A stretch of DNA of 42,501 bases, from assembly GCF_001039355.2 (NCBI RefSeq), contig NW_019776035.1:146061-188561 (forward strand). Direction: 5' to 3'. Under the pieces are notes generated by a model, which did no database searches, had not been told where the DNA came from, and saw nothing but the letters and a program-made list of their open reading frames with translations. The position numbers were made by a program, and so were the translations under genes. This stretch comes from Lingula anatina. Taxonomy: Eukaryota; Brachiopoda; Lingulata; Lingulida; Lingulidae. Shown one piece after another: positions 22,400-32,833 of the stretch. Positions within the stretch are counted from its first letter, which is position 1, and every line of letters begins with the position of its first letter.

Positions 22400-22694
22400 C
22401 TATTTAGTACAGACAACACAGGCCAGTTCTCTTCCATCCACATATGGTGGACAGGGGAGGGAACCACATTTTAACTCAGCAACATGGAACAAGGCACCAT
22501 TTTTGTTTTCATGGCCACCAGCTACCACTTCTGGAGCTTCATCAAGGCAGACAAACTCTGTAGGCCTGAAAACACACATTAAACCTAGAGAACCAAATTT
22601 TTTTACACTAGCTGTCTCACAGTCTCTGGTATTGCTTTGTAGACTAAAAAACAAAAAAATCTGGAGAACCATGTTTACACTGTCCTAAGATAAC

Positions 22695-22862
22695 CAGGCT
22701 CGTAGCCAGGGGGGTTCAGGGGGTTTCGAAAGAACGGCCCCGTTTGCTGGGAAAAGGTCCACTCTGGGTAAAATTTGATCTAGGTACATGAAGTTTTTAT
22801 GGGCAAAGGTCCACTTTTTCTGAAAAAAGAACCCCCTTTTGAAATTGCTGGCTACAGGCCTG
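22695..22862. mobile_element. MITE-like insertion, 168 bp
   Basis: Starts CAGGCTCGTAGCCAG and ends CTGGCTACAGGCCTG, which are inverted with few mismatches. It is flanked by ATAAC on both sides (22690-22694 and 22863-22867). The inside is rich in G/C runs. It lies in the intron of broken locus 2. Confidence 0.65.
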
Positions 22863-23664
22863 ATAACTGTTATTGCTCTTGGACCTGAATACAAATGTAC
22901 TATACACTTTCAAAACCAAAATCAAACTTTGCTGCAAAATGATCCTGGTCTTTAATTATCATCAGCATAGCCATCGTTGAACAAATAAGTAAAGCCTTTC
23001 AATTAAATGGAGAATGGGTGCAGATGTGTGTTGAACATATGCATTCTCCAAATGAATAAAAATTATCAAAATTAAAAAAAGAAGTGATTCATATATAGTA
23101 AAAACACCAGACAAACTTGTAGGCGGTACTCCTATCTGAGTTCCAATTTGTCCCAGCATTTGTTTGAGGGTATCCAATGTTAGAGATCCTGGGTCCCCTT
23201 TAGGTCCAGGTGGTACCTTAGAAAATTTGAATAAGAATATTGAAACTGCTATTTCACAAAGGAATATATATGAACAGAAGTATAAACCTGTAATATAAAT
23301 TACAAATTTGTTTTCTATGAGTTGAGTATTTGAAATTACGTGTCAAGATATTTTAGAGAAACATTTAATATTTCTTATTAAATGTGCAATTTCATGATAT
23401 TTCAAGAAGAAAACATTAAAATAAATGTTTTTGTGATATTTCAAGACTGAAGTGTACATCATAGTTCACAGATTGAATTATCGTCTAATTATCAATAAAA
23501 ACTAATATGGACCAATCATAATTTTGAATTAAAAATGAATAATGACTGCATGTATACATATGCAAGTTTTACCTATATTCCATCTCTTCCATCTTTACCA
23601 TCTCTCCCAGGTAATCCCTGTGGTCCCTGAACACTGCACCTTGAGGAGTTGATAACTGAAAAGT

Positions 23665-23790
23665 GGGGGCGTCTCAATAATCCGAAGGTTCATTGGTCCG
23701 AAAAATGGTAACATTTTCAACAGTTTTTAATCTAGGTCTCATTGGTCTGAAGGTTCTATAGTGAACCTTTGGACAATTGCTACGGCCCCC
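23665..23790. mobile_element. hAT-like MITE, 126 bp, with 8-bp target duplication
   Basis: TGAAAAGT at 23657-23664 is repeated exactly at 23791-23798. The insert begins GGGGGCGT and ends ACGGCCCCC (short imperfect inverted ends). The paralogous intron of locus 3 (near 28937-28955) has one TGAAAAGT followed directly by the same flank, so it is a clean empty site. An 8-bp duplication fits the hAT superfamily. Confidence 0.85.
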
Positions 23791-24017
23791 TGAAAAGTAT
23801 ACCTTGTTATAATAATTTTTTGGGGTAATGATGTATTCTTGGAGTCAATGTGTTTCATAATTCTGTGTCCCTTTGTACAGTTGCCTCACCATTCACATAC
23901 CACAGGCATTAGTCACTCATCCCAGCTTTATGTCAAACCTCACCTAAGATCAGCGATTGTATTATGGAACAGGCAAATTAAAATATAAATAACAGATCAT
24001 TTGCATCTGATTTTGCA

Positions 24018-24045
24018 TTTTTTTTTTTTTTTTTTTTTTTTTTTT
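24018..24045. repeat. Poly-T tract in locus 2 intron
   Basis: 28 T in a row, at the same intron position as the 29-base T run of locus 3 (29189-29217), so it predates the split of the two loci. Confidence 0.85.
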
Positions 24046-24760
24046 GTTAACACTTGGTGATCATGATTGGCTTTGATGATAGTTATTTGAAAAGAAAGTT
24101 TTGTTTAAAAAAGGAATGGCATCATTTTTCATCATTTTCCATCTAAAATCTAAAAGAATTTTTAAATATAAGATAAACTATAATAACTTAATGTATCATC
24201 TATAATATAGAAAGCAGATCTACCATTACCTTGTAAAGCTGACTGATATCCAAGCAGTGCAATGATTTGTTTGAGACTCTCTACTGTTAAACCTGGGTTC
24301 TGTGGATTAATTTAAAATATTTGTAATAATAAAAAGTAAACATATCATGGCGAGTCATTTCTTACTTTGAGCATGAGGTTTTATTAACATTCGAATTAAA
24401 TTGCATCCACATGTACATCAAGTCAGTATTCTATATACATATCAACTGTGTTCACTATCAACTTATTTGTGCCAAAAAACTACAGTTCAATACCCGTACA
24501 TTCTCATTACTTTTACATATGATATAAGGTAATCATGGAATTTTGCATAAGATAACATGTTATTGTATATCTTTGTAAATAAGGAAGATTATTCATTTTA
24601 AAAAGGGATTCATGTATTTTATCACAAATGAAAATGAGTAAAATTGCCTGAATTCCATCTTTACCATCTTTTTCATCCTTGCCATCCTTGCCATCCCTGC
24701 CATCTTTCCATGGGGGTCCCTGAGGTCGTTGGGGTCCTTGTAGACACCCTGAAGTTACCA

Positions 24761-25483
24761 CTAGAACATACGTAGTTTACAGATATAATTTTTGAAGTGC
24801 TTTTTTACGTGGAGATGCTGTTAACTGTAAGTCAACCATTGCATGTAAATATCTGTTTTCAAATAGGTACCATGCAGTTAAGTGAATTGTTGGCTTACAA
24901 CATTGAGAATGATGCTGTAAACTTTTTAACATAAAGTAGAATGATTTCATAATAAAAGCAACAGTTTTTACATGTAAAATTAATGTAGCTGAAAATGTAG
25001 GGCTTTGGTGACCTCAGAAATATAAAACAATCAGGGGATAAAACTTACAGGTAAATACTCCTAATGATATCTTTAGGAACGTATTTAATAAATGTTTGAA
25101 TGTAGGATATAGAGTTTAATATATTTCTAAATTTATTATTACTAAACATGGAGCATATCTTTTTTTCCTTTTTTAAAAATCATGTTAAGCAATACTATTT
25201 TGTAAAAATGGTGTAAATAATTAGTCAATGTAGACCTATAACAAATAATGAATCAATAACAAATAAATCAATAACAAAGACCAAGTAATTTGTCTATTTA
25301 TTAAATTGATGTTAAAATCAAGGATATAAAAACAAATATAAAACATAAATGTGTATTTTAATAATTACTTATCACCATATTTGTTGGACACACCACTTTA
25401 AATTCTACATGGGCAGTTTGAATGTATGCAGTCACTTAAAAAATTTGAAGAATCAACACGAGTCAGTCTTTATGTTATGGTCA
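24761..25483. other. Remnant intron of locus 2 joined to 3' flank of locus 3
   Basis: Up to about 25247 this matches the intron between exons 3 and 2 of locus 3 (29900-30366). Beyond that it is the downstream flank of locus 3, similar to 22240-22399. The junction marks where exons 1-2 of locus 2 were lost. Confidence 0.65.
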
Positions 25484-26034
25484 CTATTTAGTACAGACAA
25501 CACAGGCCAGTTCTCTTCCATCCACATATGGTGGACAGGGGAGAGTTCCACATTTAGCTTCAGCAGTGTAGAACAAGGCACCGTTTTTGTTCTCATGGCC
25601 TCCAGCTACCACTTCTGGAGCTTCATCAAGGCAAACAAACTCTGTTATATGGTTACCATCATGATCTGATACCAGGTATCCATTGTACTCTGTTGTCCAC
25701 CCAGCTGGACACGTCATCTTGGCTGGTATCATCACATGACTGGGGCGTGTTTGGGTGTAGCATACAGCACAGGGGGCATCATGGTTGACAAAACTCTGAC
25801 CTCCTGTATTGGTTGTTGAAAATATATCAGGCTTGATACTCTCATATTCCACACCATATATGTAAGAACCTAAATCTTGCCCTCCATCTTGGTATTTCCC
25901 CCACTCTGGTGTCTGTGGCAAACACAGGTAATTACTGCCTCCTCCAGTTTTGCTGTAGTAGGTTCCAGCAGATATCCCTGATATAACATATTATAAAATC
26001 CACTTTTTAGATTTTAATATATATATATACAGGG

Positions 26035-26087
<53 letters not shown>

Positions 26088-29000
26088 AAACATTTATTTT
26101 TTTATTATGATTTTATGACATTAAAGGGCTTTAGAGGTACAGCAAAGACCTGAGAATTATCCAGAACATTTTTTGGAAGCAAACAGCAGCCATTAGAGTA
26201 GGAAACAAGCTAAGCCGGTCTCAACAAATCAAGACGGGTGTCAGGTTAGGATGTGTCCTATCATCAGACCTTTTTACCTTGTATACATGTAGTGAGACCA
26301 TTATGCGAAACATCGAAGCCATGCCAGGTGTCAAAGTCAGAGGGCAGAACACCAACAACCTAAGGTATGCTGATCATGGGCGTAACTAGGCATACGCACA
26401 GATGCACTGTGCGTACAATTTTTTGGCCAACCATGATATAATTTTATATAAATTTAGTGTATTTTTCACGGAATATAAAAGAAAATCCTCTGCTTATTAA
26501 AGTAACCTGTACAAATGTATGTACAAATCCTCTGTATCAATTGTATAGGCACAATTGTTCTGCCCCTCCCCCCCCCCTCCGTCTTGCAAACTGAGGTAAA
26601 CAATGCCTGTAACCTTAACAAGTCCTATCTTAATCGTCCATCTAACTGGAACTTCCTTTACCTCTTAATTGGAGGGTTCAGTGGCCCTCAACTCTTCTGT
26701 ACCCTCTTTCTTGAGAATATCGAACACATTCTCGCTGGCGATATTTATCTCTGGTAAAAATCTGCCTGAGTGTTATTTTCAAAGAGCAGCTCCTGCAACC
26801 CTGGGGGCACTAGATAAAATCTGGACACCAGGTTTAAGGAGGAGCTAGAAAAACAAAGGAAGAATTTTTCCTGCAAAGCTTCAAAGAATTTTGACACGGA
26901 CTTGACCCAGCTTACCCCTCCAAACTAACAGGGTGACATGGGCAATTTTTACAAACAAATAATTAAACTTAGATGTATCAGAGCTCTGTCGTGTCGTACA
27001 ATTGGTTGTTTTTGGGAGCCATGCATCCACATATGTAAGGTGAATGAAACCGTATGTTAGTTCAACTCAGAGGTGGATCCAGGATTATTCGAATTCAGGT
27101 TCCACATATGCGAAGCTAGCCTCCTTTTAAATAAATATACCATTCTGGGTAATAAGAATATTGAAACTTTTTTAATTGCGAGAATATTTGACTAAATGAT
27201 GATTTTATTATTAATGGAACTTAAGCTGCGATGTGTGGTACATATGCTGTAATAACGCTGTCCTTCATCTCTTGCGTTAGTCTACATTTTGCTGGGAATT
27301 TTAAAAATCTGAGCGTATAATTTTTAAAGGTCTGGTTACGCCTTTGCTGATGACACTGTAATTATTGCAGGCAGCAAAGAAGATCTTCAGAATCTGGTTA
27401 ACATCATTAATGTGGAGAGTGAGATGGGGCTAGGCTTAAACGTGGCCAAGACAGAGTGCATGGTAGTGTCCAAAAAGAACAACCCACCTATATGCAACAT
27501 AGGGACCATTCCTACAGATATTTGGATTGATCTATCTCCCTAGGGAGTCTCACTAAATTGTTGTCAACTTGGCCAGCTTAAATGTCTGTCATGCCTAGTA
27601 AAGCTGTAAGGGGGTAATTATCTCATCTGCTTTTGAGAACATGGGAAGCATCATGAAAAGTAAAAAGATCTTCATGAATGTCAGGAAGAGGGTTCTCAAC
27701 ACCTATGTATACCTGATCCTAACATATGCATCTGAAGCGTGGAACCTCAACAAACAACAACAGAAGAGACTGGAAGCCACAGAAATGTGGTTCCTCCGTA
27801 GGATCCCTCATAACATTGATCAAGAGGTGCCAAGCAACATTCTTTGGGCACATCATGCGATGGCTTGGAATGGAATACACCATTACCATTGGAAATTTAA
27901 GATCTGTGGAAAGAGAGATAGAGGAAAAAAAGATGCTGGGTGGCCTCACAGCTTAGCTTAGAACATTAAGACCTAACAACACTATAGCTAGTGTCTAGAA
28001 TTGAAGAGACTGGAAGACCATAATCACCGAAGTTGCAAAGCATGGCACCTGATGATGATGATGTTATCATTGCTATTATTATTTTGGCTGAACGGTTTAA
28101 TAGAACCACACTTAAGGAAGATGTACTTTAGCTCTTTACCTTTGTACAAAAGCTGTGAATATGTTGAGCAAGTTGTTCTGCCCCAACGTGTATACACTGT
28201 CCCACCATGGCTGGTATTGGCTGGTAGGCCTGAAAACACACATTAAACCTAGAGAACTATGTGTTTTAGACTTTCTCACCATGGCTGATAGTGCTCTTAC
28301 ACCAGTCACCATGAAAATATACACTTTCAAAACAGACATCTTAATGGTAAACTTCATGTTGCACACTAGCAATCTTTAGCCCCTTCATAAGTATGGCTAT
28401 CTCATAACTAAAAAAGTAAAGCCCGCAATATTAAATGGAAAATAAATAGAATCCAGTATTGACGTCAGTGGAGAAATGTAGAATATATTCCCAAAATTAA
28501 ATAAGAAATAAAATTAGAAGGAAAAGATTTACATAGTTAAAGCACCAGACAAACCTGTAGGTGGCACTCCTATCTGAGCTCCAATTTGTCCCAGCATTTG
28601 TTTGAGGGTATCCAATGTTAGAGATCCTGGGTCCCCTTTAGGTCCAGGTGGTCCCTTAGAAAATTTGAATAAAAATATTGAAACTGCTATTTCACAAAGG
28701 AATATATATGAACAGAAGTATAAACCTGTAATATAAATTACAAATTTGTTATCTATGAGCTGAGTATTTGAAATATCATGTCAAGATATTTTAAAGGAAC
28801 ATTTAACATTTCTTAGTAAACGTGCATTTTCATGATATTTCAAGAAGAAAACATGTTTTCGTGCCATTTACCTGTATTCCGTCTCTACCATCTCTCCCAG
28901 GTAATCCCTGTGGTCCCTGAACACTGCTCCTTGAGGAGTTGACAACTGAAAAGTATAATATTAGTAATAATTTTTTTTTATTTCTTTGGATAATGATTTG

Positions 29001-29185
29001 TATTCTTGGAGTCAAGATCAGTCAATATATTCCATAATTTCATGTCTCTTTGTACATTTACCTCATCATTCAGATACCACAGGCATCAGCCACTCATCCC
29101 AACTTTGGGTAAAACCTCATCTAACATCAGCGATTTTGTTATGGAACAGGCAAATTTAAATATAAATTAACATATCATTTGCATC

Positions 29186-29217
<32 letters not shown>

Positions 29218-30923
29218 GTTAACAGTTGGTGATCATGATTGGCTTTGATGAAAGTTATTTTTTAAAAAAATATTGTTTAAAAAAGACTGGGATCATTTTT
29301 CATCATTTCACACCTAAAATCTAAAGTATCTAAGTATCTTAAAATGTCAGCCAAACTACTATAACTTAATTTATCATCTACAGAGTTACCTTGTGAAGAT
29401 GACTGATATCCAAGCAGTGCAATGATTTGCTTGAGACTGTCTACTGTTAGGCCTGGGTTCTGTAGATTAATTAAGATATTTGAAATAATAAAAAGAGAAC
29501 ATTCCATGGCGAGTCATTTAATTCTCACTATGATCAAATACAGGTCTTATAAACATTCAAATTAAATTGCACCCACATGTACATCAATTCAGTATTCTAT
29601 ATACATATCATGTACACTAGCAACTTATTTGCATGTGCTAAAAGACTGCAGCTCAATCCATACTTATTACTTTTACATATGATTTAAGGTAATCATGGAA
29701 TTTTGCATAAAATAATGTATTATTGTATATCATTGTAAATATAAGGAGCATTATTTATTTTAGATAAGTATTCATTTTGTCACAAATATAATGAGTAAAG
29801 TTACCTGAATTCCATCTTTCCCATCTTTTCCATCCTTGCCATCCCTGCCGTCTTTCCCTGGGGGTCCCTGGGGTCCTTGTAGACACCCTGAAGTTACCAC
29901 TAGAATTATACAGATATTAGATTTAAAGTGCTTTTTTATGTGGAGATGCTGTTAACTGTAAGTCAACCATTGCATGTAAATATCTGTTTTCAAATACAGT
30001 AAATAAGTGAATTTCTGGTTTTCAACATTGAGAATGATGCAGTAAATTTTTTAACATAAATTAGAATGATTTCATAATAAAAGCAACAGTTTTTACATGT
30101 GAAATTAATGTAGCTGAAAGTGTACATCTTTGGTGACCTCAGAAATATAAACAATCAGAGGATGAAACTTACAGGTAAATACCCCTAATGGTATCTTTAG
30201 GAATATATTTAATAAATGTTTGAATGTAGGATATAGAGTTAAATATATTTCCAAATTTATTATATTAAACATGGGGCATACCTTTTTTTTTTAAATCATG
30301 TTAAGCAATAATATTGTGTTAAAATGGTGTAAATAATAAGTCAATGTAGACCTATAACAAATAATGTTACAGCTTACAGTTTCCTTGCTGCACTTGTCTC
30401 TTGGTTATGGAATGGTTTCCATAGTGAAACTTTGTTCCATTTTGCTCAGCAACTGTGATCGTACTGATGGTCTGTCCATTGAGCTTCAACCCAATAGTCT
30501 GAATATCTGACTAATTTGAAAGTAAAGGAGAGCATATATTTAATTAAATGTGTTAATAAATATGTGATTTTTATGCATGGAAATTGCAGAACATTGTTAA
30601 TTTTGTGGTTATTTTAATTTTTCATTGACATTCAAGATAACTGAGGTGGACAGCTGAGAGATGAAATTCAAAGCCCAAAATACCTTAAGTTGTTTATTCT
30701 CCAGCCGGACTACTGCAACCTCAGCCTCAAGTTTTTTCATCTTTTGTTCTTGTCTGTTAAGTTTTCCAACTAGTTTCTTCATCTCTAGTTCTTGTCTGTC
30801 CACTCTTTCAACCAATTTCATCAACACATCATGATTGACATCAGCATGATGTTGTAAAGTTGATGCAGAGACAGTAGCAACAATAAGGGCAGTGAATACA
30901 TGAAAATACATGATGTGCAGCAT
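25484..30923 (-). CDS. Short-chain collagen C4-like protein, locus 3, two collagen modules (427-431 aa)
   Basis: Eight exons in transcription order: 30923-30684, 30510-30378, 29899-29805, 29459-29390, 28945-28872, 28654-28555, 28229-28140, 25977-25484. All are GT-AG and phase-consistent; the total is 1,296 nt from ATG 30923 or 1,284 nt from ATG 30911, the start conserved with loci 1 and 4. Signal peptide MYFHVFTALIVATVSA, then a longer coiled coil than loci 1/4 (an extra KKLVGKLNRQEQK heptad stretch), then an NGT sequon. There are eight Gly-X-Y triplets, then NPGLTVDSLKQIIALLGYQ, then a second collagen stretch across two exons (five plus four triplets) and LTLDTLKQML. The cysteine-rich C-terminal domain is as in locus 1, ending CVVCTK. 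The helix exon pair looks like an internal duplication of the collagen+helix module. Intron 7 is 2.2 kb because a LINE with a nested DNA transposon inserted there. Confidence 0.87.
26014..26084. repeat. (TA)n microsatellite
   Basis: A long TA run, interrupted by CAGGGGG, just upstream of the last-exon acceptor of locus 3. A matching run sits at 39478-39511 in locus 5. Confidence 0.85.
26120..28065 (+). mobile_element. LINE relic (RTE-like reverse transcriptase, 3' half)
   Basis: Reads on the plus strand, antisense to locus 3: FWKQTAAIRVGNKLS, IKTGVRLGCVLSSDLF, IMRNIEAMPGVKV, NNLRYAD (palm), then after an insertion ADDTVIIAGSKEDLQ, LGLNVAKTECMVVSKKN, and after frame breaks LILTYASEAWNLNKQQQKRL, FFGHIMRWLGMEYTITIG and a GAT-repeat tail near 28050. 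The order RT fingers, YADD, 'KTECMV', 'YA.E.W', 'GHIMR' is typical of RTE/L2-like elements. Stops and frameshifts inactivate it. The equivalent intron of locus 5 (39440-39606) lacks the element. Confidence 0.85.
26376..27344. mobile_element. DNA transposon nested in the LINE YADD motif (about 970 bp)
   Basis: Splits the palm motif between TATGCTGAT and GATGACACT. The ends are inverted: GGGCGTAACTAG on the left and CTGGTTACGCC on the right. TGCTGATC before and TGCTGATG after look like an 8-bp target duplication with one change, fitting a hAT-like element. No transposase is recognisable inside, so it is non-autonomous or decayed. Confidence 0.7.
29189..29217. repeat. Poly-T tract in locus 3 intron
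   Basis: 29 T in a row, matching the tract in locus 2. Confidence 0.85.
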
Positions 30924-32833
30924 TTTGGGACAGTCAAGATTATGACCTGGGTGAGGCTTAGAAAAGCTCTTTTATCAATTGATTGGCCCTTAATTTATCA
31001 ATTGGACTTGTCAAACACAGACAGTGTGGGGCTTAGCAACTTAGAATTTTATCAGTATTTCAATAATGATAGTTATAGGTAAGCTGCTTGTATATTTTTT
31101 CTATTAATCTCTCTTGAGAAATTAACCAGTAACACATGCAATCACAAACCTCTTAGTCCTCAGTTCTCCTGAATTAAACTCTTTAAAGTAGATTACGTGG
31201 GCACCACCAGGTACTCTTTACACAAGATTTGACAGTTCATTTATCTTTTCACTTTAATATAACTTACTGGAATCGTTCAAGCACATACAAGCACATGCTT
31301 CATTCTGCTCCTTAAATCTCAAATAAGAGTTGCATTTTCTATGTATACAAACTTATACCTTTTACCCAAGTGCCAGGTCTTTTCCAGTATATGCCATGCA
31401 GTTGAAGTGTCAGTGACAGTTTTTTTTTTTTCAGTTTCTACACTTTTTGCACTATTTATTTCTTAGTTTATTTCTGTATTAATTAACTTACTGTTTTTTT
31501 ATAAATTTTTCATACCAATTACCGGTATGTTCTTCTAGATGCAAAAGATAATGTTGTTTCAGCAAGCTTTGTAATTTAGCATTAGCATTTAGAAACTCAG
31601 AGAATTTTATAAATATTCAAATATTCAAAAATTATTCTAAAAAATATTAAAATTATAACAAGCCACATATAGATGTCAGTCAAAAATCACAGGTGGTTAG
31701 AAAGCTGTGTTCTGAATGGGTCTTAATTGGTAAATTACACATGTGTTTAAACATTAATGAAATGCATTTTCAAAGATATTTCTAGCACCTACTTTGCTGG
31801 CTTTGTCCCTTGGAATCTTGAAGTACACAAATATCAAATTTCTAAACATTTGTACTTCCAGCACCCGTTTTGCTAGCTTTACCTCCTGAAATGTGTTAGT
31901 TGTACTGTGCCTCAACCATTGTGACCAGATATCTGAGACATTGTGCTTACCATTCATGTTAATTTGTTAATTCTCAAGATACATGTACTTAAACCTTAAA
32001 AATTTTGATGCCTCTTTTTCAGAAAACAATTCCATTTTTTCTTTAAAGGACATTACAAAAAAAGGCATACTAATTGATATGTCTGACCATATACCAATTT
32101 AGGTGTCTGTCATGCTGTTGTCTAGAAAACCATTTTTAATGACTTACTTAAATTATCTTGTTTGCATTTAAAAATTGGAAGGAGAATATTTTTTAGATAA
32201 AAAAAAATTAGTAAGTACTGAATGTAAAGTTAGATATGTAAACCTAGAATGTGAATTTTAAAATTAGTTTTCCATTTTTAAAGGGGGCAGAAATTACTTA
32301 GCATTCTTTCATATAATTTTACAACACAAGGCATGTTTGCCACTAATTTGATTACAGGAAAAAAAGGAAAAAACTGAATTTCTGCTCTTCACAGTTATTT
32401 ATTTACTCTACAAACACAAAACAATAGATCAAAAGCATATAATTATATTTGAAATCTTCAATTTTCATGAATAAATCAAAAACCTAGACTACATGTAGGC
32501 CATTTAAACATTTTTTCTTAATTTACTAATTTGCTGATGAAAATCGACTGGAAATTGCCTGTGACACAAGGCTGTCATTAAGGTAGTACTAGCCAAATAA
32601 AAAACTGAATGTATGTATATCTTTTGATGAATAGTTGTACTGGTAGCTATATTCTAGGAAATAACATATTTAAATTCAACAAAGACTATTCCTAAGGTCA
32701 TTCTTCTCTTAGTCACAGGTCATTTTTTCAACATATTTGACACTGTTTAGTACAGACAGCGCAGGTATGTCTCCTTATGGTCATTGTATTTAGTGCCAAT
32801 ATTACATGTATGACCCATATTTTATGTTCTTCA
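30924..32833. other. Spacer between loci 3 and 4; no gene
   Basis: 30924-31387 is the 5' flank of locus 3 and partly resembles the 5' flanks of loci 1 and 4 (CACCACCAGG..ACTCTTT). From 31388 it matches 14776-16258. It holds the single-arm version of the 15.7 kb palindrome at 32253-32287 and a second stray CAVCT motif at 32728-32765. Confidence 0.5.

Larger units (their letters stand above)
14776..23130. repeat. Segmental duplication, left copy
   Basis: Matches 31388-40028 in order and orientation: the same non-coding flank (from ATATGCCATGCAGTTGAA), collagen-like locus 1 versus locus 4, ITFG1 terminal exons, and the tail of locus 2 versus locus 5. Offsets drift from about 16,150 to 16,610 because of indels. 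By eye the flank and exons 1-4 look about 95-98% identical. The left edge coincides with the end of the THAP transposon. Confidence 0.9.
22400..24760 (-). pseudogene. Short-chain collagen C4-like, locus 2, broken
   Basis: Remaining exons in transcription order: 24760-24648 (collagen), 24299-24230 (NPGLTVESLKQIIALLGYQ), 23655-23573 (collagen), 23216-23117 (collagen plus LTLDTLKQML), and a stump of the last exon, 22565-22400. Lesions seen: exons 1 and 2 are absent, with homology to locus 3 ending at 25247, directly before its exon 2. The first collagen exon has a GC donor where locus 3 has GT, and glycine-replacing changes (GPPWKD, KDEKD). The exon at 23573-23655 ends in TAG where the paralogue has CAG. 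Exon 5 and the first half of exon 6 are deleted, fusing the exon 5 acceptor and its first bases (GCCTA) to mid-exon 6 out of frame. The locus therefore cannot encode the family protein. It had the same two-module layout as locus 3. Confidence 0.88.

Noticed and set aside
26515-26757. 80-codon plus-strand frame inside the nested transposon
   Set aside because: No transposase motif and no similarity that I recognise; probably chance in non-autonomous DNA.
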